Assembly (NCBI GenBank): GCA_025766275.1
Contig: JAFKAC010000161.1
Coordinates: forward strand, 38,892-102,891
DNA from: Lactarius indigo
Lineage: Eukaryota > Basidiomycota > Agaricomycetes > Russulales > Russulaceae
Reading direction: 5' to 3'
Length of the DNA: 64,000 bases
The position numbers and the translations under genes are program-made. Within the stretch, counting starts at the first letter, position 1. Each line of letters starts with the position of its first letter. The notes beneath the pieces were generated by a model. That model ran no database searches and was not told the origin of the DNA. It was given only the letters and a program-made list of their open reading frames with translations. Shown one piece after another: positions 10,089 to 20,205 of the stretch.

Positions 10089-12768
10089 TCGTTCTCAGGG
10101 TCTCTCCAATCACATTCAATAAGATCTTATCTTTCTTTCAGATAACCTTAAATACCTATTATTTTTTTCAACTTACTCCATGAAACAAAGCCCCAGTCTT
10201 GTCTGGGCCCCTGGGCGCAATTATACCCAGTTCTGTCCCAGCTTCTCCCCCGTCCACACCGTCTCCCGCTTAACTTATCCGCCTCCGTTGCTGTGGAGAC
10301 ACAATTGTACAATGCAGCGCCTCTTGTATGGATCTCTCATGCCCCGACAATCCGGACAGTCTGGCACATCCCCTTACTGACAGCGCGGCTAACCGTCTTT
10401 GGGGCCCTTGAGCGCTCCTACCTTTCCGAGTTGCATGATTGGGCCTAGAAAAGCCTCGGTTTCTTCCACACTCATAATTTCTGACTCAATCCTACCAGTC
10501 CCCGATTTCGGAACAAAAAGTCATCGCGAATGACTCGATCTGGTAGTCAGACGACTGAGTCTAACGACTCTGAATAGGCGACAATGATTCTTTGATACAT
10601 TCCACCATCGGAAATCCCCAGAGCGGCTCCGCGGCGCGACCCGGGGATGTTCCGTTGTCTAGCGCACGTTTGTTCTTCGTGATCGCTGGCCTGAAACGAC
10701 TGCTATTCTTGGCTTGTGCTCTTCTCACACCCGAGCTTGGGGTATCATAACGAGTCAGCAACTTCGCAAGCATAGGTATACAGTGCGAGCCTGCAGTCCA
10801 CGGAATTCAGATCATCGGTACCGCGCTCTCATCGCCCCCACTCGAGTAAGGAATTCTATGCGGAACAGCGGCTCCACTGTGCTCACTGTAGGGCTCTTTT
10901 GGTCTCTCCTCAAATACCCAATTAACGGTGTCTTCTCTCCACACAACCCCATCCAGCTTGCGCTTTGATTAACGATGGCCGATCATCTTCTCGTTCTAGG
11001 CAACTTTGAGAGCTTGCTCCCCCTTCTCCCCGTCAAACCCTGACAATTTCTCCAGTCACAGCACGCGATAATCATTTGTCAGACCGTTGCCTTTTTCTGC
11101 AAGCGCCCCACTGTTGTTCCGCTCTCCCGTGACCTGGGTCAGCTCTCGTCGTTGCCCATCTACGGTAATACATCAGCGTCGACTGTCTAGGCTATCTCCT
11201 TTGCAGTGATGGGAAATGAAAGCAGACGAAATTTGAATTTGTGGCTACATCAGATGGTCGGCCCCGCCCCAAGTTCACCGCTTGTGGCAATATGCAGATA
11301 TCTGGGCATGAGCTCTGGGCTCTGGGGCAGTGGGAACTGGTTTTCGCTGCGCTTCTCGGGCTTGCCTCTTCTATTTCCGGACTTGCCGTGCCACCTGAGG
11401 TAACCGAGGCCGTGCAACAGCCCCCACGAGCTGTACGGAGGCGGTCCTCCCCTTCAGGTGGGCAGATCCAGAAAGCCAAAGATCCACCTTCCCTACGCGC
11501 TTGCGATAGCCTGTAGACAAGGGGATAGCAGAGAATGGGCTGACCGCAACCCAATCCATCAGCCGATCGTTTTATTGCCCGAGTCGATCACTCGCTGCCT
11601 TGAGGGTCACGTATTGCTTACTCCCTACACCGGGCAGTCCGGCGTGGCGATGCGCAACGCTAATGTCGCTTGTGAGGGTGTGCACACTGGCAGGTTTGAG
11701 CACGGCTAGGCTAGGCTAGGTTGTCGGAGCAACTCGCACAGTCGATCAAGAACACCCACCCTAAAGGGAACAATCCCAACCGCCTCACCACGACATGAAT
11801 GAAGACCAAGACGATCGCAAGAGAATTAAATCTGCCAAGTAAGCCCTTCACGCCCCAAGATGCACAAAGACGGATCTGCGAATCAAAAATTAAAAGTTAA
11901 AAAGCAAAATTAAACTACAATACAACAACACAGCAAGTGAATTCAACACAAGTGAAGAAAAAATTCTTTAGCTTGGACCTGGAACAAGAATGGACAGCAC
12001 AAAAAAGTCTACACAAAAAAGGTCTAGACTGTTGTTACCGCCGAGTCCATGGGCAGGATGATTTTATTATGATTATTATTATTTCTTCCCCGAGCTATTA
12101 ATTTGCCCGCAGCCGCAGCATTCGGGCTGACCAGTGATGGTTCACCACCTGTAAAAAAATGAGGTGTTTGGAAGCATTTAAAGTGTCCCCTTAGTGTTTG
12201 CTATGACATCCCAACCATTTATTAGATACGCCAATTTTACGGACACACATTTGGCAAATTCACCGACAGCTGTGGTGACCACGGGCTATTGGCCATATCC
12301 ATCGATCGCTTTTGTTGTGCCCTGGCTAGACAGGACGTCTGTGTCCAGTTTTTACAGTTTTTACATCGATGTGGCGCCACGAGTTATATGTGGGGGTTCT
12401 TACATATGTCCGCGGAGAGGGTCACTGTCGCCACCGCCGCTCAAGTTGAATGGGACTATCCGTTCGGCGTCTGGCATCTGGGCTGGACGAAACCTGAGAT
12501 GGTCCTCGGCATCTGTATTGTAATACGGGCCGAAGACCGGCCGCCTTTTGTTGTGTTTGAGGCCTTGTATGACTTGTCATGTGTTTCGCGTTGCGCCTTG
12601 AACCAGTGGGCAATTGACGCCTAGACTCTAGAGAAATGCAAAAAGAATGCACGACGGTGTTTTGGTCGGAGACGGAGATCAAATCAAAAAAAAAAACCAA
12701 TTAGTCTCCTTCCGCTCGCTGCCCTACTTCGAAGGCGCTCCGTGCCATGAACACATGACAAAAAAGGA

Positions 12769-12866
12769 TTCCCATTAGCCGACTTGAACGACTGACCTCG
12801 TCATTGCGTAAGCGAGCCATAGCCCAAGTTACTAGTGACGCGCTCTACCAACTGAGCTAAACGGGA
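12769..12866 (-). tRNA. tRNA-Thr (anticodon AGT) with 25-nt intron
   Basis: Read on the reverse strand, the acceptor stem TCCCGTT pairs with AATGGGA (one G-T pair) and is followed by discriminator A. The D-arm TAGCTCAGTTGGTAGAGC holds the A box. The anticodon stem CGTCA/TGACG encloses CT-AGT-AA, giving anticodon AGT at 12833-12831. The intron lies at 12829-12805, directly 3' of A37, the canonical nuclear tRNA intron site. The T-arm AGTCG-TTCAAGT-CGGCT is the B box. The mature length is 73 nt without CCA. Each stem was checked base by base. No other tRNA was found. Confidence 0.93.
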
Positions 12867-13232
12867 ATGTACAATACCTGTACCATGTGATCCATATATC
12901 CTGCATCGTCTTTGGGTCGGCGACGATCGACTTGTTGTGCCACTCGTCCTCTGTTTAGAAACTCATTTCTTCCTTCATCACCGCCGCTAATACATCCTTG
13001 GGCACGATCGAAGTGCCAAGTTCACTGTTCACCACGACAGGCATCTCTCTCTTTCCCAGCGGTGCCACGTACGAGGGTGCCAGTCTGGCACAAGAATCAC
13101 GATCGTATGAGTCACCAAGAAAGCCCTAGCCCCATACACTAGCAATCTCCCACATCTCTCACCTACAATCCTTGAAACCGGTGCATTTAGCCAAAGCAGT
13201 ACTGACTGTGCGCCGTGTAACTCAAAGAACAC
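12867..13232. other. Intergenic between tRNA-Thr and small membrane protein
   Basis: About 365 bases, probably the 3' UTR of the membrane protein gene plus the tRNA 5' flank. No gene is supported. Confidence 0.45.
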
Positions 13233-13899
13233 CTATTCCACCCTCTTCATCATTTGTGTGTACGCCACAGTGCCCTGCCACCATCCGACGAAGCCAAGAC
13301 CTAAGAAGCCGTGCGCACAACCCCAAACGATTTCGGGAGTGAGTTTGTACCTAGAAGTTAAGACGTAAGATCAGCGCAGGTCGGAGTGACGCGAAGACCG
13401 TACTGACGCTTCGAAAAAGGGTCCAAAGGTGAACGGAATGAAGCGTGGAGCTTGGAAGAGTACAGTCGATAAGATGCTATGGTACACGCAAAGGCCGATA
13501 GCAAGGGCCCGTTTCCCGGGAAGGAACTCTGGGATGGTTTGGGTTAGAAATCGCATCTTCCACATATCATAGGGACAACCTACCTGGTAGAGGATAACAG
13601 AGTAGCGCGACAATGCAGATACTCAGCACTAAGGACGCATACATCTTTTTAGACGGTAAGATTAGAGCAGCGCTTCCTATCTTCGGACTCAAACGCACTT
13701 TTAGCACGACAATCGTGGTGTTGTTGAGCTGAAGGAAAGGGAGGGAAGTGGGTACCCAAATCCCTTGTATGGCCAAAGGGACCTCCATGGCGATATGAAG
13801 CAAGAACACCGCAGAGCTGAAGTGTTGAAAACAATGAGCCTAGTGCTGAACATATCCATGCAAGACGTACAGAGGACTTCGTCCAGACTGGTTTGACAT
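13233..13899 (-). CDS. Conserved small multipass membrane protein, function unknown
   Basis: This gene is visible only after splicing. Exon 1 (13871-13899) reads MSNQSGRSPL. Exon 2 (13699-13816) reads FLLHIAMEVPLAIQGIWV and then LPFLQLNN. Later exons give SLVLSICIVALLCYPLP, FLPGKRALAIGLCVYHS, QAPRFIPFTFGPFFEA, and finally EIVWGCAHGFLGLGFVGWW and QMMKRVE before the TAG. All four introns are short GT...AG introns, and every join keeps the frame, giving about 148 residues. Three or four hydrophobic spans are evident, so the product is probably an integral membrane protein. The joined frame with regular hydrophobic segments and a conserved-looking FLPGKRA loop strongly suggests a real gene. I recall similar basidiomycete hypothetical proteins but cannot name a function. 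Confidence 0.75.
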
Positions 13900-16138
13900 T
13901 GTGACTGTTGGTGGTTGGGGAATGGGGTGAGAAAATGTTGCCTTGTCGTAACGGTCAGGGACACGCGTTCTAATCTCAGATCCGCATATTTCCGTGGCAT
14001 TGGCACTTATCTGGAGATCTTATCTTTCGATGGTTCCATTCCAGCTAAACCGTACTTGGCTCAAGGACTCGATGCAAAACTATCACTTTCGGCGGCAATT
14101 GTGCTCCGCTGAAAGGAAAGGAAAATTCGTGACTAGCCCTCTTTGATCGACGATTTCTCCAAGCCGCATTATTTCAGAAAAGAAGACCTTCTCGAACCGA
14201 TCCTCACCTTCGTCCAGAGCGGGATCGGGACTGCCTTCTCAATCCCGCTGGCGAAGCACGCAACTGGCGACAGCTTCGCGATCTTTCCACTGACATGCTG
14301 GAACCATACAGCACTGATATCTCCCGCAGTACTCGGGGCCTGTTAGCGCAAACCCTTTACCTCTCGTTCAAACGACTTCTCGCAGTAGCAACGTGCATAG
14401 TAACCGTTCCTACCCCGCCCGCTGGAATTAACTGGTGGGCGTATAACGGGGCTCTACGTAACTAGCGTGCTAAGAAGTTTTGTGTGCCTCTCGAGTGCTT
14501 TCGCGAAAAAAAAAAAAGGTGGCACAGCGCGTTCTTGAGATCTTACTAGATTTCACTATCGACAGCCGCACAATAAGCTGTTTCACCTGATGCAAACGGG
14601 GCTCTAGGCTCAAATATTTGATTTTAGAAGCCTGTATCCTCAAGTCTTCTGTGTGCAATTTGAGTACTCGATACACCACAGACCGCGGCGCTATGATGAC
14701 GCCGTGACCGCTTCATGTCCGATTCCCCCGAAGCTTTGATGCCCGGCCGACTTACTCTTTAATTTCAACTCTGGTTACAACGACATAAGACGCCCATAAT
14801 TCACGGTGCGCGTGGTGCGGCGGCGGAGAGGAGGACGGAGGGCTTTTTGGCGGCCGATACACCAGTCTTTACCAGCGATGGAGTTGTCATCACCTGTGAT
14901 ATATTTGGCACAGGTACATTCGGGAGCGGGGGCCGCCCAGTCCACACACACGAACTCTCTCGGGTTGATGAGTGGGCCAGAGAAGAACCACGATACGGGA
15001 AAGAGCGGGAGTCAGAAGCCGAAGCGCTTAAGGAAAGCCGCCCAAATTCACTTACTAGATGGTCCGCGAACTCGTAGGGGGGTTTCCTTCTAGGCCCTGC
15101 CTAATGGCCTGTGTCTACCCTACCCCTATTTGATGCGCGCCAGAAAAGAGGCACCGACGGCATTGGGAATGTCGCGGTGAGTGCGCATAAACTTGAGATC
15201 ACAGTAGATTTTTGTACGTTGCACAAAAATTGGGTGAAAAAAAAATGGCGCGCACGGTGGCCGTCTGCGCCACCCTGAACACGATGGTTTTAAAAATTGG
15301 CAGCTCGCAGAAGATAACCGACAAGGGTTCATGGAGTCTTGAGTGAGGGAAAGGCTTAAAAATAAATAAAATGCATGCACGCATCGGCTCACATTTGACG
15401 TATAGCAAAAAAAACGGCTTGTGAACTATTGCAAGCGAGCAGGGCCTCCCTGCTCATGGCAACGTCTAGGAAAATAGATAATACTTGTTGATGGCTAGAC
15501 TGCATCACCCCCACTACCGGCAGACATAACCCACGATCTCTGAACATATCATATCGCAGTATCGTCCTTCAGAAAAGCCGGGAAGGCCGACACCCTCACA
15601 TCAGAATTGGGCGGTCACCGAAAAGGGGTACGTAGTATCGCACGAGTGGTTTCAGGTAAATAGCGTGCCGTGAGACCCGGTATCGGAACACAGAGAGACA
15701 TCTAGGAACCCCGGCACGAAGCCAATATATAAGGTACCCGACTCTAAGCCGGATCGCATGTGGGGTTCCCCTTCTTTGGAGCAAGGGAGATAATCACGAG
15801 GACCTTTCCGGTCCTCTCAGCCCAGAGGACAAGAAAGACAACAAGGTGGAAAGGCACGGAACGAGGCCGAGGACTGAAGTCGGTTGGAGTCACGGAGGCG
15901 TTTAGAGTGAGACGTGGCGGAAGAGAAAACAAAAGATCGATCCAGAGTCAGCGTCAACCCCACATAACACACAGAGAAAGAAATTTGTCAGGAGATCGTA
16001 CAAGGTTGCACATACGTCGTGACGACGCTATAAAACACAAATCCTTTTCGTCGAGAGGACCACTGCAAAATACCTAATCGTCACCACATCGAGCAATGCA
16101 ACCAGCGCCCCAAAGCGCCGCAGTAAAGATCAGTAACG
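13900..16138. other. Stretch without supported gene
   Basis: About 2.2 kb. A 12-base A-run lies near 14507-14518. Open frames at 14143-14346 (forward) and 14806-15093 (forward, with an antisense frame of similar length) have no family motif or clear splice partners. The last few hundred bases are probably the 3' UTR of the bHLH gene. A weak exon-like frame near 14830-15080 is mentioned under findings. Confidence 0.4.
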
Positions 16139-18112
16139 CTACTCTGCCATATCTTCGTCTCCGTCGTCTCCATCATACGTGCTTGAACCCCGGCGCCATG
16201 GGCCGAGCTCGCCTTGATCGACGTCACGCTCTAGATCGATATCTTCTGCACCGTCTCGCCAGACGTCCTCGCTTATAAACCCGCGCAAACGTTGCACCTC
16301 GTAGCGGAGAAGCGCTATTTCGTTGTCACGCCTCGATATTTTCTCCTTGAGCAGGCGGATGTACTCGTTTCCACAGCGCAGGAGTTGTAACTTGCTGATG
16401 CCCCGATTGGGGCCTTCTGCGTTGCCTCTGGGTGGTCCACGGGGAGGCATGGCTCCTGGTAAGATTGGCTCATCGGGGTAGCCATCCTCAGTGGGTAACG
16501 GGATCGGAGGAAGTAGCGTGCGTAGGTCATCGAATGTGGTCTTGAGTGAATCACGACGCTTCTGCTCAGCCGCTTTGTGCGATGATTTACGGAGGACAGG
16601 CGATGGTAGTGATGACGAGGCAAGTGTATTAGAGGCATACACATTTCCAGCTAATGCGTGGGGGATCAGTCTTATCTTACATGAGAGAAGGTACTCAATT
16701 TACCGGGTAGAATAGGCTTCAAGCTTGGGCATACGAGTGAAAGCCCGTTGCCTTTTTTGGTTGAAGGCGCGGAAGTTGCCGCATCTTTCCCACGACCAGC
16801 GGATTTACCCTTGGCGTCATTTTTTGCTGCGTTTGTTGGAGGCGCAAGCCCACTGTTAATGCCAAGCCCTCCAAGATTCATGATGCTGGCAGGTGTGACA
16901 GGAGTTATGTTATGACCACGGCCAGTAGCACTCGTCGGCGATGTACTTGCGACGACCATGTTCGTTAAAGGAGGTGATGATCCGAGCTCGGACTGCGAAG
17001 CTGGTGCGACTGGTGGCGGCATTGATAAGTCTACGGGTGAAGGGGTATCGCCGGGTGCTTCACCACTGCTACCATTCTTGCGTACCCCTCCGCGTGTAGA
17101 GCGTAGAAGAGGTGTCGATGATGCGGATCTTGTACCACGCGACACACGTTTCGTGGAGTTCGGGGCGGGATGGACGCGCGGGGAGGGTGATGGACGTTGT
17201 CTAGCGAGTTTTGCTTGTTCTTCTTCATGTGGTGACGCTGTGCGTTTACTTCGTCGTTGCTGAGAGGAGTCGGGTTTATATGCATCCATCCAGGGACTCA
17301 AAGGTGAAAGATCTAAATCCAACTCTCCAGGTGAGGGTAGGGGGATAGGTGGTGTCGTATTAAAGACTAGATTGGCTGGTGCTGAGCGAGCATCGTGCGC
17401 GGCCGACATATGATGAGGAGGGAGATGCATATCGGGAGGGAGCTGTGACTGGCCGTTGGATCTAAAGTGTGCGGTATCAACATAGCCGAGGGTAATGGGG
17501 GAGATGTAGTCAGTATTCGGGCTAGATTGAGCATGGAGCTCGGCGGAATTGACTGAAATGTGGTTAGTCGGGGACGACGAGCCGGAGGACAGCACTCACT
17601 GGGTGTGGGAAGGCCAAGAAAATGGTTTTGAGGTTTCTGTCGGTCGCTTGAACCATCAATGGAAGATGTACTGTCCTGGCCATTCAAGAACTCGAGCTAA
17701 AAATAACGGATGGTCACAGCGCCAGTTCAATAAAGAGGTGAACGATGGGGGATAAGATCCGGCGTACTTGTTGTTGGAGAATCTGGTTTTGTAACTGCAA
17801 CTGTTGTAATTGATTCAGCTTGAGGCGCTGCTCGAGGACGAGTTGCGGGCTGTACTGGCCCTGGTTCATCGATCCAGATTGTTGGCCTTGTATGCCCATT
17901 AGCTGTGTCACGAGTTCGAAGTCGAGGGGGACGTTGGATATCACTGGGTTGGAGGGGGGCATGGTCGGCTGTGAGGGTGAAGGCAGGGCGCCACCATACA
18001 TGGTTGGATGATGGTGGGATTCATTCCCGCGCTGAACGTTCTCAGCGCCGACATCCGAAGTGAATAGGGTATTGAAAAAGTCCTTCTGCTGCTGCACGTC
18101 TTGATGGTCCAT
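16139..18112 (-). CDS. bHLH transcription factor with glutamine-rich N-terminus
   Basis: The start is MDHQDVQQQKDFFNTLF. The N-terminal exon is glutamine-rich near its end (LNQLQQLQLQNQILQQQ). An intron at 17697-17767 leads to LEFLNGQDSTSSIDG. A long serine/proline-rich exon with basic patches follows, and then the C-terminal exon. There, SSHKAAEQKRRDSLKTTFDD is the basic region and helix 1, with the His/Glu/Arg pattern of CACGTG binders. GISKLQLLRCGNEYIRLLKE is helix 2, running into a short leucine heptad. The loop between the helices is unusually long (about 40 residues) and proline-rich. The protein ends in an acidic tail. It is probably a sequence-specific nuclear regulator; target pathway unknown. 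Confidence 0.85.
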
Positions 18113-18456
18113 GAGATAGCACTCGGGAGAGGTGAAAAATATGGAAAAGGGCAGACAGAGCTGGACTTGACCCACCAGGGCTGCCAGTGCAATTTCATCT
18201 CGAATCGGTAAATCCGACACTCGGAAAATATTCGGATAAAATCTTTTTCTTCGTTGTGCCCACAAAGACGTACAACAATATAGGATCTCTAAATTTTGGC
18301 CATGTCCCGGCACGTTACCAACGACTTGTGAGCTCCTCACTCGCTTGGCCACGCGTCACGAGTTTAATTGGGAGCAAAAGCCGAAATCCAATATTTGATG
18401 ACATAAGCCAATTTTTACCCATCCGTCCATTGCGCTTCAGGCACACACAACCACCC

Positions 18457-18462
18457 CACGTG
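18457..18462. promoter_or_regulatory. CACGTG E-box upstream of the bHLH gene
   Basis: A perfect palindromic E-box lies about 345 bases upstream of the start codon of a bHLH protein whose basic region is of the CACGTG-binding type. Autoregulation is possible; this is inference from motif position only. Confidence 0.35.
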
Positions 18463-19820
18463 ACCATGCAACTGTGGGGAAAAAAAAAAAAATCTCCGCT
18501 TTCCAAGTTATGAAATGGCTTATGGTAGTTCCAACGAGCTGATACCGATCTTTAAGACTAACAGGACACCAGTGTGAAGAGGCAAATCAGTAGATCCTGC
18601 TTACCCGATAACTGCGATGGGTGTCGATGCCTCACAAGTACCGCTTGGTAACACACTATACCGTTGCGTCGGGGACATGAGGTCTATGAGGACATAGGAA
18701 TTCGAGTGTTGGAACAGGAGGTGGGGGTGACATATGCAATACAATTACCGCATGAATACAGTGCCGATCTGTAGAGTGACATAACCAGTGGGAAACCACC
18801 TGATGGGCGCAAAACGCCCAACCGTTGACCCTGCGAACGAAGTCCGGATTCAACTACGTTGGTACGCAAAGAACCCACGAGATGTAGCCTGAGTTGAGGT
18901 CCGCATTGACATTCATGACTTATGAATGATAAGCGTAGCAACTCACTCTGACACCTACGTATATCAGCGCAAAGGGAGCCAGGTGGTTTACGGTCCTCAG
19001 ACACCCTGACGTGGTAACTACTTCCTCCAGGCCCGTGACCAGCCCTGGCTTTCTACAAAACCTTGGACGGGCATAGACCTAATAATATTTTGGGTCCAGA
19101 AATGGTAAACTGCCAGCTCCACGGGGGAGCTCCAGTGTTCATCCCCCAAGTGAAAAGTCACAGACATGAGAGAATGAGCGAAGTGCGTCGCAGAGAAAGG
19201 CGCAGAGAATGCGCCCGGCCCAGAATTAGACACCAGTGAGAACGCCACCTCAATACATACAATCACCGTGGCGGATATGACATCTGAAAAGACCCAAGAT
19301 GCGGCCATAGAATGTATTTGCGCCAGGGTTCAAGCAATCCTAATAGGTGATGGACGAGCAGATGAGTGTCCTCCAGTTATGACATGCCGAAACCAGTAAT
19401 GAGGTAATTCACAAGCATGACCGGCAATGGCCCAGCGAGAGGAGCTTGCATAGAATAGGTAGCGACTTGATATAAAGAAGCGTATGCCAAGATTCGTTAT
19501 GGAACAGGAACGTAGCATCCAAGACATCGTCTACGGGTCGATCAGCTAGGTTCGTAAATGCTACACAGAATCAATCCACTTTCCCAAGTTCATTGCGGTC
19601 GTTTAAGGGTACGAGAGAGAACACGCCCATTAAGAATGCCTGAGGTATAGTATATTCAAGGGAAATGGTCTTTTATGGTTCGCTGCTCGCCATCGTGATC
19701 GTATGCTGATATGGTAGTAGCTTTGAACAGTTGGGGAACTCGAAGCGGCTCGGTCAATCCATCATTCCAACCTTCAACGAAGAGACACCAGCACAGTGCA
19801 GCCTGAGCCGGCAATACTGT

Positions 19821-19860
19821 TTTTTTTTTTTTGTCTTCGTCTTCGTCTTTGTCTTTGTAT
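19821..19860 (+). repeat. Simple repeat: T-run followed by CTTCGT/CTTTGT units
   Basis: A run of 13 or so T is followed by tandem hexamer-like units CTTCGT, CTTCGT, CTTTGT, CTTTGT. This low-complexity DNA produces the artificial open frames seen on both strands here. Confidence 0.7.
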
Positions 19861-19920
19861 GGTTTTTGTTTTTTGAAGACGTAGTCGACAATGCAAGCCG
19901 TAAAGGAAGAGTAGTGCTAT

Positions 19921-19947
19921 AGCGGTTTTCATAACGATAGATACCTT
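19921..19947 (+). repeat. Inverted repeat, left arm (MITE-like)
   Basis: The 27 bases starting AGCGGTTTTCATAACGATAG recur inverted at 20179-20205 with one mismatch. Between the arms are about 230 bases with an AT-rich core (AATAATTATATTAATTAA near 20008). The size and shape fit a small non-autonomous inverted-repeat element or a hairpin-forming region. I see no clear target-site duplication. Confidence 0.65.
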
Positions 19948-20178
19948 GCGACAAATTTTCACACACAGTGGGGTTCCTCGGCAACCGTGCCGAGTTTTCT
20001 TACTATAAAAATAATTATATTAATTAAAAAGTAAATCTGTTGCGACGCCAGCAAAAGCTGACAACTTATTCCATAACCCCAATACTACATGATAACCCAA
20101 TTTCCGGAGAGTTTTCCCTCGACTTAAGTATGAACCCCGCTCTGGGGTTTTGGGAGTCCGCCTGTGTATCCAAAATGG

Positions 20179-20205
20179 AAGGTATCTATCGTTATGAAAA
20201 GCGCT
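20179..20205 (-). repeat. Inverted repeat, right arm (MITE-like)
   Basis: Partner of 19921-19947, 26 of 27 bases matching in inverted orientation. Confidence 0.65.

Larger units (their letters stand above)
8801..12768. other. Gene-poor stretch with relic-like sequence
   Basis: About 4 kb with no gene I can support. It contains the 45-base inverted repeat pair at 9059/10044, short GGCTA iterations near 11706-11722, and an A-rich block at about 11880-12020. One short stop-free run near 9250-9420 reads SVADYIPKLEGHPSG and is faintly gag-like. Frames elsewhere (10180-11700) break every few tens of codons. This pattern suits decayed mobile DNA, but no reverse transcriptase, integrase or transposase motif is visible. 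Confidence 0.4.

Noticed and set aside
8801..12768. Intact retrotransposon or DNA transposon
   Set aside because: No reverse transcriptase, integrase or transposase motif and no long terminal repeats were found; only short inverted repeats and broken frames.
19731..19984. Open frames rich in Phe/Val or Lys/Thr
   Set aside because: They are translations of the T-run and CTTCGT/CTTTGT simple repeat.
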